Below are positions 8,947-17,492 of a stretch of 64,000 bases of DNA, in pieces. The stretch's first letter is position 1. Every line of letters begins with the position of its first letter. A program made the translations under genes and the position numbers. The notes under the pieces were generated by a model, which saw nothing but the letters and a program-made list of their open reading frames with translations, was not told where the DNA came from and ran no database searches. The DNA is from an uncultured Blautia sp. (GTDB lineage Bacteria; Bacillota; Clostridia; Lachnospirales; Lachnospiraceae), in assembly GCA_900547685.1 (NCBI GenBank), contig URHS01000004.1, positions 1 through 64,000 of the forward strand, in the 5' to 3' direction.

Positions 8947-9950
8947 AACGATTATTTCAACGATTTTTCATAGAAGGTGTTCATGGAATGGCCTGCGGCA
9001 TCTTTGCCACATGGGTAATAGGAACTATTTTTCAACAAATCGCCGGTCTTTTCCCCGGCGATTTCAGCAGTGTACTTACCCATCTGGGCGGCATTACCGT
9101 TTCCTTTACAGGTGCAGGTATTGGCGTGGGTATCGCCTGTCGCCTTCATGAAGAACCTCTTATTGTGCTATGTGCAGGTATAGCAGGTATGGCAGGAGGA
9201 ACAGCTGGTCCCGGACAATTTCTGGGAGCTTTTTTAGCTGCTTTCGCAGCTATTGAACTCTCCCGCCTTTTAGCAGGAAAGACCGATTTTGATTTACTTT
9301 TATGTCCTCTTATCGGAATTTTATGTGGAGGTCTTATAGGACTTTGGATAAATGAACCTCTTAATCGCCTCATAGAACAGCTGGGAAACTGGATAAACTG
9401 GGGGACACAACAACAGCCTCTCCTTATGGGTGCGGTAGTTTCTGTACTTATGGGAATTGCTATTATTTTTCCTATAAACACTCTTGCCCTTGGTTCTATG
9501 CTAGGACTATCCGGACTTGCTGCCGGCGCAGCAACAATTGGATGTTGCTGCAGTATGGTAGGAATGGCTGCTGCAAGCTATCAGGAAAATGGATTTTCAG
9601 GACTTCTTTCCATCGGAGCAGGCACACCTCTGCTGTTACTCCCAAACGTCCTTAAAAATCCATTACTTCTACTGCCTTCTATAATTTCCAGCGCTGTTTT
9701 AGGTCCGGTAGGAGTTCTCATAGGAAAAATGCAAAATTCCTCTGCCGGTTCCGGTCTGGGTACCATGGGACTTGCCGGACAAGTTACTACCTGGGAAACT
9801 ATGACAGCCGGAGAATCTCCCCAGATGGTATTATTTAAAATCCTTCTGCTTCATTTTATTCTTCCGGGTGTCCTTACACTATTTATATCCAATGGCATGA
9901 GAAAATTAAATTTAATTAAATCTCAGGACATGCTTCTTCATTCAATTTAA
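8943..9950 (+). CDS. PTS EIIC-like integral membrane protein (PTS_EIIC_2 family)
   Basis: A 335-residue protein with about eight to ten hydrophobic segments rich in glycine and alanine. It matches the PTS_EIIC_2 family, EIIC-like proteins usually found without IIA or IIB partners. It is clearly paralogous to the protein at 58509-59561: both share AGGxAxxGCCxxMVGxAxxSxxEN and GLGTMG/GMGTCG. The translated substrate is unknown. Its start overlaps the stop of the S1 gene by four bases, so it is probably co-expressed. Confidence 0.8.
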   Translation: MKRLFQRFFIEGVHGMACGIFATWVIGTIFQQIAGLFPGDFSSVLTHLGGITVSFTGAGIGVGIACRLHEEPLIVLCAGIAGMAGGTAGPGQFLGAFLAAFAAIELSRLLAGKTDFDLLLCPLIGILCGGLIGLWINEPLNRLIEQLGNWINWGTQQQPLLMGAVVSVLMGIAIIFPINTLALGSMLGLSGLAAGAATIGCCCSMVGMAAASYQENGFSGLLSIGAGTPLLLLPNVLKNPLLLLPSIISSAVLGPVGVLIGKMQNSSAGSGLGTMGLAGQVTTWETMTAGESPQMVLFKILLLHFILPGVLTLFISNGMRKLNLIKSQDMLLHSI

Positions 9951-9960
9951 AAATCTTTTT

Positions 9961-9989
9961 TTGACTGTCTGCCGCTTTTTTGCTATACT
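9961..9989 (+). promoter_or_regulatory. Promoter of the relQ-type gene
   Basis: TTGACT (9961-9966), 17 bases, TATACT (9984-9989). Transcription would begin at about 9996, which rules out the GTG at 9998 as a useful start and supports the ATG at 10034. Confidence 0.75.
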
Positions 9990-10033
9990 AAGAAAAAGTG
10001 ACAGACTTTAATTTGTTTAATGAGGACAAAAAA

Positions 10034-10681
10034 ATGGAAAACATTATAGAACTAATCAAACAAGAAGACGCAGACAGCTGGGAAACTCTTATGTTCCTCT
10101 ACAACGCTGCTTTAAAAGAAATTAATACAAAAATCGATATTCTCAATGATGAATTTCAACATATTTATCATTACACTCCTATCGAACACATTAAATCACG
10201 CATCAAAACTCCTGCCAGTATTGTAAATAAGCTGAAAAAAAATGGATATGAAACCAGTGTGGAAAATATGGTTAGGCACGTAAATGACATTGCAGGTATT
10301 CGTATTATATGCTCTTTTACTTCTGATATTTATTTAATTGCAGATATGATTACAAAACAAAGCGATTTAAAAGTAGTCTCTGTAAAAGATTATATCACTC
10401 ACCCGAAAGTAAGCGGATATCAAAGCTATCACATTCTGGTAACTGTTCCCATTCATCTGACACAGGGTATTGTAGATACAATTGTGGAAATACAAATACG
10501 AACCATTGCACAGGATTTCTGGGCAAGTCTGGAGCATAAAATATATTATAAATTTGAAGGAAATGCACCGGATTATATTCGGCGTGAGCTTCAGGAATGT
10601 GCAAATATCGTTTCAAATCTGGACCGACGTATGCTCTCCCTGAATGAGAAAATACAAGAATTTTCCGAAAAGAAACAATAA
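10034..10681 (+). CDS. relQ: Small alarmone synthetase (GTP pyrophosphokinase, RelQ type)
   Basis: Transfers pyrophosphate from ATP to GTP/GDP to make (p)ppGpp. At 215 residues it carries only the RelA/SpoT synthetase domain, with no HD hydrolase, TGS or ACT domain. Visible motifs are the IKSRIKTPASIVNKL basic loop, the VNDIAGIRIIC core, GYQSYHILV, and VEIQIRT. A C-terminal helix follows, as in the tetramerising RelQ/YjbM family. The ATG has GAGG ten bases upstream; an in-frame GTG at 9998 would be nearly leaderless. RelQ enzymes are usually stress-induced. Confidence 0.92.
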   Translation: MENIIELIKQEDADSWETLMFLYNAALKEINTKIDILNDEFQHIYHYTPIEHIKSRIKTPASIVNKLKKNGYETSVENMVRHVNDIAGIRIICSFTSDIYLIADMITKQSDLKVVSVKDYITHPKVSGYQSYHILVTVPIHLTQGIVDTIVEIQIRTIAQDFWASLEHKIYYKFEGNAPDYIRRELQECANIVSNLDRRMLSLNEKIQEFSEKKQ

Positions 10682-10719
10682 GAATTGCCTAAAGCAGAAT
10701 TACTATTGCTTTTTATAAC

Positions 10720-10780
10720 TTGCCCCCAAATAAGGATAAACATAACATGTATACACTATGATATCCAAATTTGAGGGCAA
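10720..10780. repeat. Imperfect 19-bp inverted repeat between convergent genes
   Basis: The arms TTGCCCCCAAATAAGGATA and TATCCAAATTTGAGGGCAA pair except at three positions, around a 23-base loop. It sits between the convergent relQ-type and DUF1002 genes, so a bidirectional terminator is the simplest reading. The long loop and lack of a clean T tract are unusual. Confidence 0.6.
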
Positions 10781-10791
10781 ATTTCTTATTC

Positions 10792-11685
10792 TCAGTTACC
10801 GGAGAATAAATTTTTAAAGAATTCTATAATTTTTTCAAAAAATCCCTTTACCTCTTCTTGATTAATATCTAATTTCAATCCTAAGTCTTCAATTTTATCA
10901 TAAAGGTTTTTTGCCTGTTCTTTTAAGCTGTTAATATCCAAATCCAGATTTTCAATTTTTTCCATCAGTTTTACAATTGCTTGACGATCTTCTTCTGAAA
11001 GCTTCACTTCCATTTCTTTTGCAGCCTGATCTACAATTTCTCTGATTTCTTCCGGTGTAGATACTTCACCGCTTACCACCTGGCCTTTAATTGCTCCAAT
11101 AAGCTGCTCTGCCTTTTCCTGACTTCCTACATCTTCGGCAATCTGTCCGGTAATGACCAGCTCATTCGTAGCTGTTTCTACATTTTCTTTTTTTACTTCT
11201 TCACCTGTCATATTTTCATAAGATTTAATAGCACCTACCAACGCTGCTGTTCCTGAAATCTTAAACGGACCTGCCACCACAATATCTGCATCCTTAATTC
11301 CTGCTGTAGCAAGAGCATTTTCATACATTCCCGGCGTACAATATGTAATATTCTTTGTTGTTACACGAATTCCATTTCCATCCTTCTTTCCTTCTACCAA
11401 AACAGAAGAAAGCGCTCTTGAACCAATAACACTTTTATCCAAATAAGAATCCAAATAATCATGCTCGTCCTTATTCGTAACTGTAGCCACTGTATAATTT
11501 TCCAAATCCTGTTCAGAAACACCTAAAAGGTCCAAAACAGAAGCTTTCTCCTGAGCATTCAAATCCGCTCCCAGAGAAATATAGGGAACATCCAGTTTCG
11601 CATCCTCTCTGTCCGCATAAACGGGCATAGAACATGATGCCATAATAACACCTGTAAGCAGCAACGCAATTCCTTTTTTCTTCAT
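10792..11685 (-). CDS. Secreted DUF1002 family protein
   Basis: A 297-residue exported protein of the DUF1002 family, of unknown function. Residues 1-25 form a signal peptide (MKKKGIALLLTGVIMA...VYA). The next ~200 residues hold the DUF1002 pattern (ISLGADLNAQEKASVLDLLG; TYCTPGMYENALATAGI; FKISGTAALVGA). The last ~80 residues are amphipathic, coiled-coil-like helices ending in a hydrophobic FFxNLFS segment. The frame is open further upstream, but ATG 11683-11685 has AAGGAG nine bases before it. Just upstream is a duplicated promoter/palindrome region. Confidence 0.88.
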   Translation of the reverse strand: MKKKGIALLLTGVIMASCSMPVYADREDAKLDVPYISLGADLNAQEKASVLDLLGVSEQDLENYTVATVTNKDEHDYLDSYLDKSVIGSRALSSVLVEGKKDGNGIRVTTKNITYCTPGMYENALATAGIKDADIVVAGPFKISGTAALVGAIKSYENMTGEEVKKENVETATNELVITGQIAEDVGSQEKAEQLIGAIKGQVVSGEVSTPEEIREIVDQAAKEMEVKLSEEDRQAIVKLMEKIENLDLDINSLKEQAKNLYDKIEDLGLKLDINQEEVKGFFEKIIEFFKNLFSGN

Positions 11686-11720
11686 ATCTTCAATCTCCTT
11701 AAACTCTACATATTTTATTC

Positions 11721-11756
11721 GCTTAGATTGCACCTTGTGCAATCACATTATACCAC
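11721..11756 (-). promoter_or_regulatory. Promoter-palindrome unit, copy 1 (before DUF1002 gene)
   Basis: On the minus strand this 36-bp unit reads GTGGTATAATGT (an extended -10, TGGTATAAT) followed at once by the palindrome GATTGCAC-AAG-GTGCAATC. Position and direction make it the proximal promoter of the DUF1002 gene, with the palindrome at the start of transcription as a probable operator or 5' hairpin. No good -35 is visible. Confidence 0.6.
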
Positions 11757-11821
11757 GTGTGCAGAAAAGGAAGCACCCGAAAGGGTATTTACTTTTCAAA
11801 CCGTGGATTGCCGGTATAATT

Positions 11822-11858
11822 CGTCACTTACGTGACGATAAGCTGATGGAATCAGCTT
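11822..11858. repeat. Two adjacent perfect palindromes
   Basis: TCGTCAC-TTAC-GTGACGA (about 11820-11838) and AAGCTGAT-GGA-ATCAGCTT (about 11840-11858) follow one another and abut palindrome copy 2. A plus-strand TATAAT directly precedes the first. The lengths and perfect symmetry suggest protein-binding sites or stable hairpins. Confidence 0.55.
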
Positions 11859-11890
11859 AGATTGCACTTTGTGCAATCACATTATACCAC
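11855..11890 (-). promoter_or_regulatory. Promoter-palindrome unit, copy 2
   Basis: A second copy, differing at one position, of the 36-bp unit at 11721-11756, separated by 98 bases. It has the same TGGTATAAT followed by GATTGCAC-AAA-GTGCAATC on the minus strand, so it could be a second tandem promoter for the DUF1002 gene or a shared operator with the divergent ROK gene. Confidence 0.55.
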
Positions 11891-11971
11891 ATTTCTCCCC
11901 ATATACTTCTAAAGTTTCTCTAAAGGTTCTCGAAAGAAGAACTGTAGTTATTGTTTACATGTCACTATCTC

Positions 11972-12000
11972 TTGCCCCATTCCCTATAAAAGTGTATGAT
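11972..12000 (+). promoter_or_regulatory. Promoter of the ROK regulator gene
   Basis: TTGCCC (11972-11977), 17 bases, TATGAT (11995-12000). The predicted start lies ~33 bases before the ATG at 12041. Confidence 0.65.
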
Positions 12001-12040
12001 AAGAACAAAATGTTTAACATATACGAAGGAGCTTTTTATT

Positions 12041-13207
12041 ATGTCCATCGCCAACCAGGAAATGATACGCAATAATAACCGCCGTCTGGTATTGGAGTTT
12101 ATTATCAACCATCCTCCCATTTCCAGAGCAGCTCTGGCAAAGCAGCTATCTCTTACCAAAGCAACCATCTCTAATATAGTACAGGAATTATTAGATCAAC
12201 ATTTTATACAGGAAATCGGCAGTGCTCAGACTTCGCTGGGAAGAAAACCTATCCTGCTGGAATTTAACAAATCTTATAGATTTACATTATCTTTAGAAAT
12301 ACAGCCTCAGCAGATTATTGCTCTTATAACAAATTTAAAAGGAGAAGTACAAGAAATCCAAAAAACACCCTTCTATCCTGAGGATAATCTTTTGCAGCGC
12401 CTAAAAGAAATTTTAAACTTCTATATAAAAGAAAGTGTTGATTTTAAGAATAAAATTATTGGTGTCTCCATTGGTATTTACGGAGTTGTTCAAAAAAATG
12501 AAATTTTATTTACACCTTATTATCCCCTCCCCGGCGCAGGTCTGGGAAAACATTTGCAGGAAATATTTAAACTTCCTGTTTTTGTAGAAAACGAAGCAAA
12601 CTTCTCAGTACTGGGAGAAGCTGCTTTTCATCATAAATGCAAAAATATGATACATATTAATGTACATGATGGTATTGGTATGGGAATTCTTGTAAATGGA
12701 TGCTTATATAAAGGCCGAGACGGATACGCAGGAGAATTTGGACACACAATCTTATTCCCTGATGGCAAACCATGCCCTTGCGGAAATCATGGTTGTTTTG
12801 AACTTTATGCTTCCCAACGGGCCATTTTAGAAAATTATGCTGCCCGACAACAAAAAGAAACTGTTACAATATCTGAATTTTTAAAAGATTATGATGCAAA
12901 CCTACCCCTTGCGGGAGAAATGATGGATTTATTCGTAAAATATATTTCCATTGGTATTAACAATATCATTAACACCTTTAACACAGATGTGATTGTATTA
13001 AACAGTGCCTTTTCCAATCATATCCCTGATATAAACCACAGAATCTTAAAATATTTAGCCAGTCACCAAAACAGAGACTGCAAAATTATCCCTTCTAAAT
13101 TAGGTGATTTTTCCTGCCTTTTAGGAGGAGCACGAGTGTCTATTGAAAACTTTTTAAATATCCAACAACTGCAAATCTCTTGTGTACCTTCTTTTTTCGA
13201 CTGTTAA
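12041..13207 (+). CDS. ROK family transcriptional regulator (XylR/NagC type)
   Basis: A 388-residue repressor-like protein. Residues ~1-65 form a winged helix (SRAALAKQLSLTKATISNIVQELLD). The rest is the sugar-kinase-like ROK fold with VSIGIYGVV, a glycine-rich HDGIGMGILVNG, and the zinc motif CPCGNHGCFE. Such proteins bind a sugar or sugar phosphate and control uptake or catabolic genes. The target here is unknown: the divergent neighbour is a DUF1002 gene and no sugar genes adjoin it. ATG 12041 has AAGGAG; the longer frame from 11996 would begin inside the promoter. Confidence 0.9.
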   Translation: MSIANQEMIRNNNRRLVLEFIINHPPISRAALAKQLSLTKATISNIVQELLDQHFIQEIGSAQTSLGRKPILLEFNKSYRFTLSLEIQPQQIIALITNLKGEVQEIQKTPFYPEDNLLQRLKEILNFYIKESVDFKNKIIGVSIGIYGVVQKNEILFTPYYPLPGAGLGKHLQEIFKLPVFVENEANFSVLGEAAFHHKCKNMIHINVHDGIGMGILVNGCLYKGRDGYAGEFGHTILFPDGKPCPCGNHGCFELYASQRAILENYAARQQKETVTISEFLKDYDANLPLAGEMMDLFVKYISIGINNIINTFNTDVIVLNSAFSNHIPDINHRILKYLASHQNRDCKIIPSKLGDFSCLLGGARVSIENFLNIQQLQISCVPSFFDC

Positions 13208-13344
13208 TTTGAAACATTCATAAAAGTTTTCAATTTCGTTCATGATTTCTTCACAAGTTTATCATGCTTTGAACACATTTCCAGGATATACTAATATCAT
13301 AAAAATAATACAGAGCAAATTATTTTTATATTTTCTTTTTCATA

Positions 13345-13364
13345 AGTCGGCGTTAATGCCGACT
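13345..13364 (+). terminator. Possible terminator of the ROK gene
   Basis: Perfect hairpin AGTCGGC-GTTAAT-GCCGACT about 140 bases after the stop. The trailing run CTCCTTCCTTT is only partly T-rich, so the call is tentative. Confidence 0.45.
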
Positions 13365-13390
13365 CTCCTTCCTTTAATATTTATAAAAAA

Positions 13391-13418
13391 ACATCGCAGA
13401 CTCACTTCTCTGCGATGT
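13391..13418 (-). terminator. Terminator after ksgA (bidirectional)
   Basis: Arms ACATCGCAGA and TCTGCGATGT around an eight-base loop, with a T run on both sides. It can end ksgA on the minus strand and the ROK gene on the plus strand. Confidence 0.9.
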
Positions 13419-13433
13419 TTTTCTGTTTCTCAT

Positions 13434-14300
13434 TTACTTCTTAAATTCATTCGTTAATGCAGCAAACTGGTCTAAAGTCAATGCCTCTCCTCTAATTCCC
13501 TCAGGAAATCCACAAGCTTTGATTGCTCTTTGAATTTCTTCTTTTCCAAAAGAGAGTTCCGGCGAATTGTTTAAACCATTAGCAAGAGTTTTCCTTCTCT
13601 GATTAAAGGATGCCCGAATAATGCGGAACATCAGCTTTGTATCAACTACTTCTACCGGAGGTTCTGCATGTCTTGTAAGACGTATAACAGCGCTTCCGAC
13701 TTTCGGTCTTGGCATAAAACAGTTAGGCGGTACATTGGCTACAATATAAGGCTCTGCATAATACTGAACTGCCAATGACAAAGCTCCATATTCCTTCGTT
13801 CCCGGTCCTACCTGCATTCTGTCTGCTACTTCTTTCTGTACCATTACGGTAATAGATTCAATAGGCACATCTCCTTCAAATAATCCCATGATAATCGGTG
13901 TTGTAATATAATATGGCAGATTTGCCACAACCTTAATGGGTTTCCCACTATTGTGCTCATCTGCCAGTTTTTTGATATCAACCTTCAAAATATCTTCATT
14001 GAGAACTGTTACATTAGAATATTCCTGCAGTGTGTCTTCAAGGATTGGTATCAGCGCTTTATCAATTTCAACTGCAACGACCTCCCTGGCTGCACAAGCC
14101 AGATACTGAGTCATGGTCCCAATTCCGGGACCAATCTCCAGTACAAAGTCATCTTTTGTAATCTCTGCAGCACTCACGATTTTATCTAATACATGGGTAT
14201 CAATCAGGAAATTCTGCCCAAATTTTTTCTGAAAAACAAAATCATATTTTTGGAGAACTTCTATAGTTCTTTTAGGGTTTCCCAGATAAGGGGCTGTCAT
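13434..14300 (-). CDS. ksgA: 16S rRNA dimethyladenosine transferase
   Basis: SAM-dependent methyltransferase (KsgA/RsmA) that dimethylates two adenosines near the 3' end of 16S rRNA during 30S assembly. At 288 residues it has the normal length. Family motifs are FGQNFLID, VLEIGPGIGTMTQYL (SAM motif I), VNEDILK (acidic loop), and VANLPYYITTPI (the catalytic NLPY). The ATG has AGGAGG upstream. It follows the TPR/AAA gene by 15 bases and ends at a strong terminator. Confidence 0.97.
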   Translation of the reverse strand: MTAPYLGNPKRTIEVLQKYDFVFQKKFGQNFLIDTHVLDKIVSAAEITKDDFVLEIGPGIGTMTQYLACAAREVVAVEIDKALIPILEDTLQEYSNVTVLNEDILKVDIKKLADEHNSGKPIKVVANLPYYITTPIIMGLFEGDVPIESITVMVQKEVADRMQVGPGTKEYGALSLAVQYYAEPYIVANVPPNCFMPRPKVGSAVIRLTRHAEPPVEVVDTKLMFRIIRASFNQRRKTLANGLNNSPELSFGKEEIQRAIKACGFPEGIRGEALTLDQFAALTNEFKK

Positions 14301-14315
14301 CTTTTTTCCTCCTGA

Positions 14316-16703
14316 CTAAATATCAAAATCTTTTTCATACAGCATAATTCTGCCGCTTTCATCATCCAAATGACGTTTTGCTACTTTCTTTCCTAATCGG
14401 CGTCCTTTTTTAGATGCTTTTTTAATAGCTTCATCCATCATTCCTCTTACTGTGCCGATAGTAACCGGATTTTCTTCATTCTGATTATCTCCGATTAATG
14501 TATACAATGCAAGAACTGCCATATCATCAATCTTGTATCCCAGCTCTTTAGCATAAGTTTTTGCAAAAGATACCAATTCATCATTCGTAAATACAGGTAT
14601 TACAATACGGGAATCAAATTTTTTAATAAATTCAGGATAATTCTCCTCCAGACTGCGTATACCCGGTTTCAAGTCTTCTAAAATTACAGTCAGGCGGTTT
14701 GTCTTGAACTCCATGGCCTTTGACATATCCTCAACCACATCGCCACTTAACTCTCCTGCATTTTCAACTACCAGAAATCCTCCCGATAATTTTCCTACAA
14801 CAGCGATCGGATCTTTTTTATTCAATTCCTCGGCAGTAATAAAAGCAACCTTGGCGCCTTCCATCTGACGTTCTTTGCAAAGAGCTTTAATCAACCCTTC
14901 AGAAAGTCTTGTCTTTCCGGAACCTTCACGTCCCGTAACAATAATATTTCCCGCTTGAGATGTCTTAGCACACGCAGATTCCTGGGCAATGTCTAAGGCT
15001 TCATTAATCTGCTGTGTCATACCGGGAATCGGTGCAAAGTAAGTAAACAATCTTCTGTGTTCTTCTTCTGTAAGATGATGACGCATCAATCCTTCCACTG
15101 CAGTCTGGAAAGCTGTAGATTTCTGAGTTTCATCTACTGCTGAAGCTGCCACACGTTTTATATGACTTTCTTCCTGCTGTGGTTCAGGGAAAAACTCTGT
15201 ATCATTTTCCTGTTCCAAAGGCTGTGAAAAATCAATTTTTCCCAATTCCTCTTTGACTTCTTCTACAGGTATTTCTCTGGTTGCTTCTTCTGTTGCTTCT
15301 TCATCTTCTTGTTCTGCTGCCAAAGCTTCAATTTCATTTGCCTTTTCTTCAAAAACAGCACTCAGGTTTTCTGCAATCATGGCAGCTTTTGCTGCTGCCG
15401 GAGCAGGAAGAATATCCTCTTCTGCTGTTGCTTCTGTTATTTCTTCCTCAACAGCTTCCTCTATTGCTTCTTCTGTTGTTTCTTCCTCAACAGCTTCCTC
15501 TGTTGCTTCTTCTGCTGTTTCTTCCTCAACAGCTTCCTCTGTTGCTTCTTCTGCTGTTTTCTCCTCAACTTCTTCTGTGTCTTCAGCAACTGCCTGTGCT
15601 AATTCATTTGCCGTTTCTGCCAGAAGCGCTTCCAAATCTATTTCAAGACCTTTTGTATCTGTTTTAAAAGCTTCTGATTTTGCGCCATCAGAAGAAAACA
15701 TTTCTGATTTCGGAGCTTCTGCTTTCACTTCCATAGTCATGGCGTTTCCAATATGAAATGGCTTAAATTCAGTGCCTTTTGTCATATCTTCCGGCTCTAA
15801 ATCCTTAATCACATATCCCTGCTCTTCCGTAGCTGCAGAAGGTTCTTTTGTTGCTGCTGTCTCTGTTTCCTCTGCAACTGTTGTTTTTTGCTGGAAAACG
15901 TCTCTTAACCCCTGCGCCACACGATCCGGAAGATCTTCCGGCTGTTTTGGCTGTATAACTGCTTCCTGTATGGAATTTTCTAATTTAATATTATTTAATA
16001 TTTCTTCTATTTCTTTATCCTGTTGCTGACTGAAAGGCTCTTTTTCCCGTATCGGCACTGTCTTTGGTATTTCAACTGCTCTAACCGGAATACCTTTCGC
16101 TTTGTTGTAGCTCTCCTGCTGCTTCGCTGTCAGAGGCATAAACCTCATTTTTAATTCCATGGCCTTTGTGACATATTTTCCTTCACTAAACCATAAAATC
16201 AAATCATCACATTCCTCAACACAAGCATCTTTCATACCTGCTTTTGCATAGAGCCTTGCCAGTTCATAAGCCCATCTCTCTGTATACTCTCTGCTCTTAT
16301 AATCTTGAAGTACCGCAATTTGATCTTCAATTGGTGAACGTCTTGCTCTATAAATCTTATATTTCAAAATATAACGACTGTTGTCATTGGGAGAAATTTC
16401 CACAAACTTTTTATAATAATTCAATGCCTCGTCAAATTCACCCATTTTAATAGAAAGCTCAACCAATCTGTATATAACAGTTTTTCCAATAGGAGCTCTC
16501 TGATGTGCAAGGAGCAGAAGTTTTCGACTATCTTCATACCTTTTATTAGCCTCGTATATTTCGCCTACCATACATAAAGTTCTGGCACTGCGTACTCTAC
16601 GCCAATCAATGGTATCTACAATTTTTAGGGCACCTTTGTAATCCTGTCTGTCAACTAACTGACTGATTTCTTGCAATTTGGCCCTGTACTCGTTTTTATC
16701 CAA
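14316..16703 (-). CDS. TPR-repeat protein with C-terminal AAA ATPase domain
   Basis: A ~795-residue cytoplasmic protein of a type I know from Lachnospiraceae only as hypothetical. Residues ~1-190 are TPR-like helical repeats. Residues ~190-500 are acidic, low complexity and surely disordered, with a 13-residue repeat (TAEEATEEAVEEE). Residues ~540-720 look like an AAA-type ATPase with Walker A GREGSGKTRL (~587-596), ending in a very basic tail. The function is unknown; operon linkage to ksgA is suggestive only. A GTG at 16712 begins the longest frame, but AGAGGTG covers it and sits six bases before TTG 16701-16703, which I prefer. Confidence 0.75.
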   Translation of the reverse strand: MDKNEYRAKLQEISQLVDRQDYKGALKIVDTIDWRRVRSARTLCMVGEIYEANKRYEDSRKLLLLAHQRAPIGKTVIYRLVELSIKMGEFDEALNYYKKFVEISPNDNSRYILKYKIYRARRSPIEDQIAVLQDYKSREYTERWAYELARLYAKAGMKDACVEECDDLILWFSEGKYVTKAMELKMRFMPLTAKQQESYNKAKGIPVRAVEIPKTVPIREKEPFSQQQDKEIEEILNNIKLENSIQEAVIQPKQPEDLPDRVAQGLRDVFQQKTTVAEETETAATKEPSAATEEQGYVIKDLEPEDMTKGTEFKPFHIGNAMTMEVKAEAPKSEMFSSDGAKSEAFKTDTKGLEIDLEALLAETANELAQAVAEDTEEVEEKTAEEATEEAVEEETAEEATEEAVEEETTEEAIEEAVEEEITEATAEEDILPAPAAAKAAMIAENLSAVFEEKANEIEALAAEQEDEEATEEATREIPVEEVKEELGKIDFSQPLEQENDTEFFPEPQQEESHIKRVAASAVDETQKSTAFQTAVEGLMRHHLTEEEHRRLFTYFAPIPGMTQQINEALDIAQESACAKTSQAGNIIVTGREGSGKTRLSEGLIKALCKERQMEGAKVAFITAEELNKKDPIAVVGKLSGGFLVVENAGELSGDVVEDMSKAMEFKTNRLTVILEDLKPGIRSLEENYPEFIKKFDSRIVIPVFTNDELVSFAKTYAKELGYKIDDMAVLALYTLIGDNQNEENPVTIGTVRGMMDEAIKKASKKGRRLGKKVAKRHLDDESGRIMLYEKDFDI
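15435..15575 (-). repeat. 39-bp tandem repeat inside the TPR/AAA gene
   Basis: About three and a half copies of a 39-bp unit (phase marked by TTCTTCCTCAACAG at 15441, 15480 and 15519 on the plus strand) coding the 13-residue acidic unit TAEEATEEAVEEE. Copies two and three are nearly identical. Confidence 0.9.
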
Positions 16704-16894
16704 TTTATTCACCTCTGTACATTTGTTGATTTGTATATAGTTTCAAATATGTATTCTTATCTGTAATTCTTGCTGAGGGTATAAGACTCCATAATTGATT
16801 TAATTCTAGCATACAGACTATTGTATGTCAAAGTAAATGATTGGAAGAAGAACAGGTTTTCATATTTTTTTTAGATTTTTTACTATACAAAAAA

Positions 16895-16931
16895 ACTCCG
16901 AAGAATTCTGTTTTTCTGAACTCTCCGAAGT
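16895..16931 (-). terminator. Terminator after queT
   Basis: Minus-strand stem ACTTCGGAGAGTTC / GAATTCTTCGGAGT (three G-T wobbles) followed by seven T residues. Confidence 0.85.
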
Positions 16932-16939
16932 TTTTTATC

Positions 16940-17434
16940 TTACGCTCTTTGTGATACGAAAATTTTTCCGCTATATTTTTTCAAAACTGCCGCCAAAACA
17001 TTTCCCAATATTCCGCAGGAAATAATTTCCCCAATTCCTACTGTCAATGCCAAAAACGGAATCGGAAGCACAACGCCGTAGGCATAGCGAAGCACAAACG
17101 GAACAATCAGAGCATTTACCAAAATAGGAGGTAAAACTGCCACTGCCCTATGATGCTTTCTCAACGCATAAGTTCCTGCTGCCCCTATAAGCGTTGCGAT
17201 GCTGCCAAAAATAATATCAGGCAGGATTGCTCCACCTATAATATTTCCAATCAGACATCCTACAAACAATCCCGGAATTGCCGCCGGAGTAAAAATAGGC
17301 AAAATCGTCAGCATTTCGGCAACACGAACTTGTATTTCCCCAAAGCTAATCGGTGCAAAGACAATAGTAAGCACCACGTAGATTGCCGCAATCATTGCAG
17401 CTTGTGTTAAGTACGACACATTTTTGTTTTTCAT
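16940..17434 (-). CDS. queT: QueT family queuosine-precursor transporter
   Basis: A 164-residue membrane protein with five to six hydrophobic segments, matching the QueT family. These are substrate-binding (S) components of ECF transporters for queuosine precursors. Typical motifs are the N-terminal AAMIAAIYVVLT, SFGEIQVRVAEML, and PGLFVGCLIGNI. The preQ1 riboswitch directly upstream gives independent support for the substrate class. The shared ECF module is not in the window. Start ATG has AAAGGAG, which belongs to the riboswitch tail. Confidence 0.93.
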   Translation of the reverse strand: MKNKNVSYLTQAAMIAAIYVVLTIVFAPISFGEIQVRVAEMLTILPIFTPAAIPGLFVGCLIGNIIGGAILPDIIFGSIATLIGAAGTYALRKHHRAVAVLPPILVNALIVPFVLRYAYGVVLPIPFLALTVGIGEIISCGILGNVLAAVLKKYSGKIFVSQRA

Positions 17435-17444
17435 ATTCTGTTTT

Positions 17445-17488
17445 CTCCTTTAGTTTTGTTTTACGAGTGGAAGGTCACGAACACTCGA
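17445..17488 (-). ncRNA. preQ1-I riboswitch
   Basis: On the minus strand: stem CGAGTG / CACTCG, loop TTCGTGACCTTC, then the A-rich tail TAAAACAAAACTAAAGGAG. This is the compact preQ1-I plan, in which the tail folds back on the loop. The tail ends in the Shine-Dalgarno of queT, so control is likely translational: bound preQ1 would hide the ribosome site. Confidence 0.88.
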
Positions 17489-17492
17489 TTCA

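Noticed and set aside
11721..11890. CRISPR array from the two 36-bp repeats
   Set aside because: Only two copies, 98 bases apart, in a promoter context with other palindromes, and no cas genes nearby.
15253..15756. Plus-strand serine/alanine- and leucine-rich frames
   Set aside because: Shadows of the acidic repeat in the TPR/AAA gene on the other strand.
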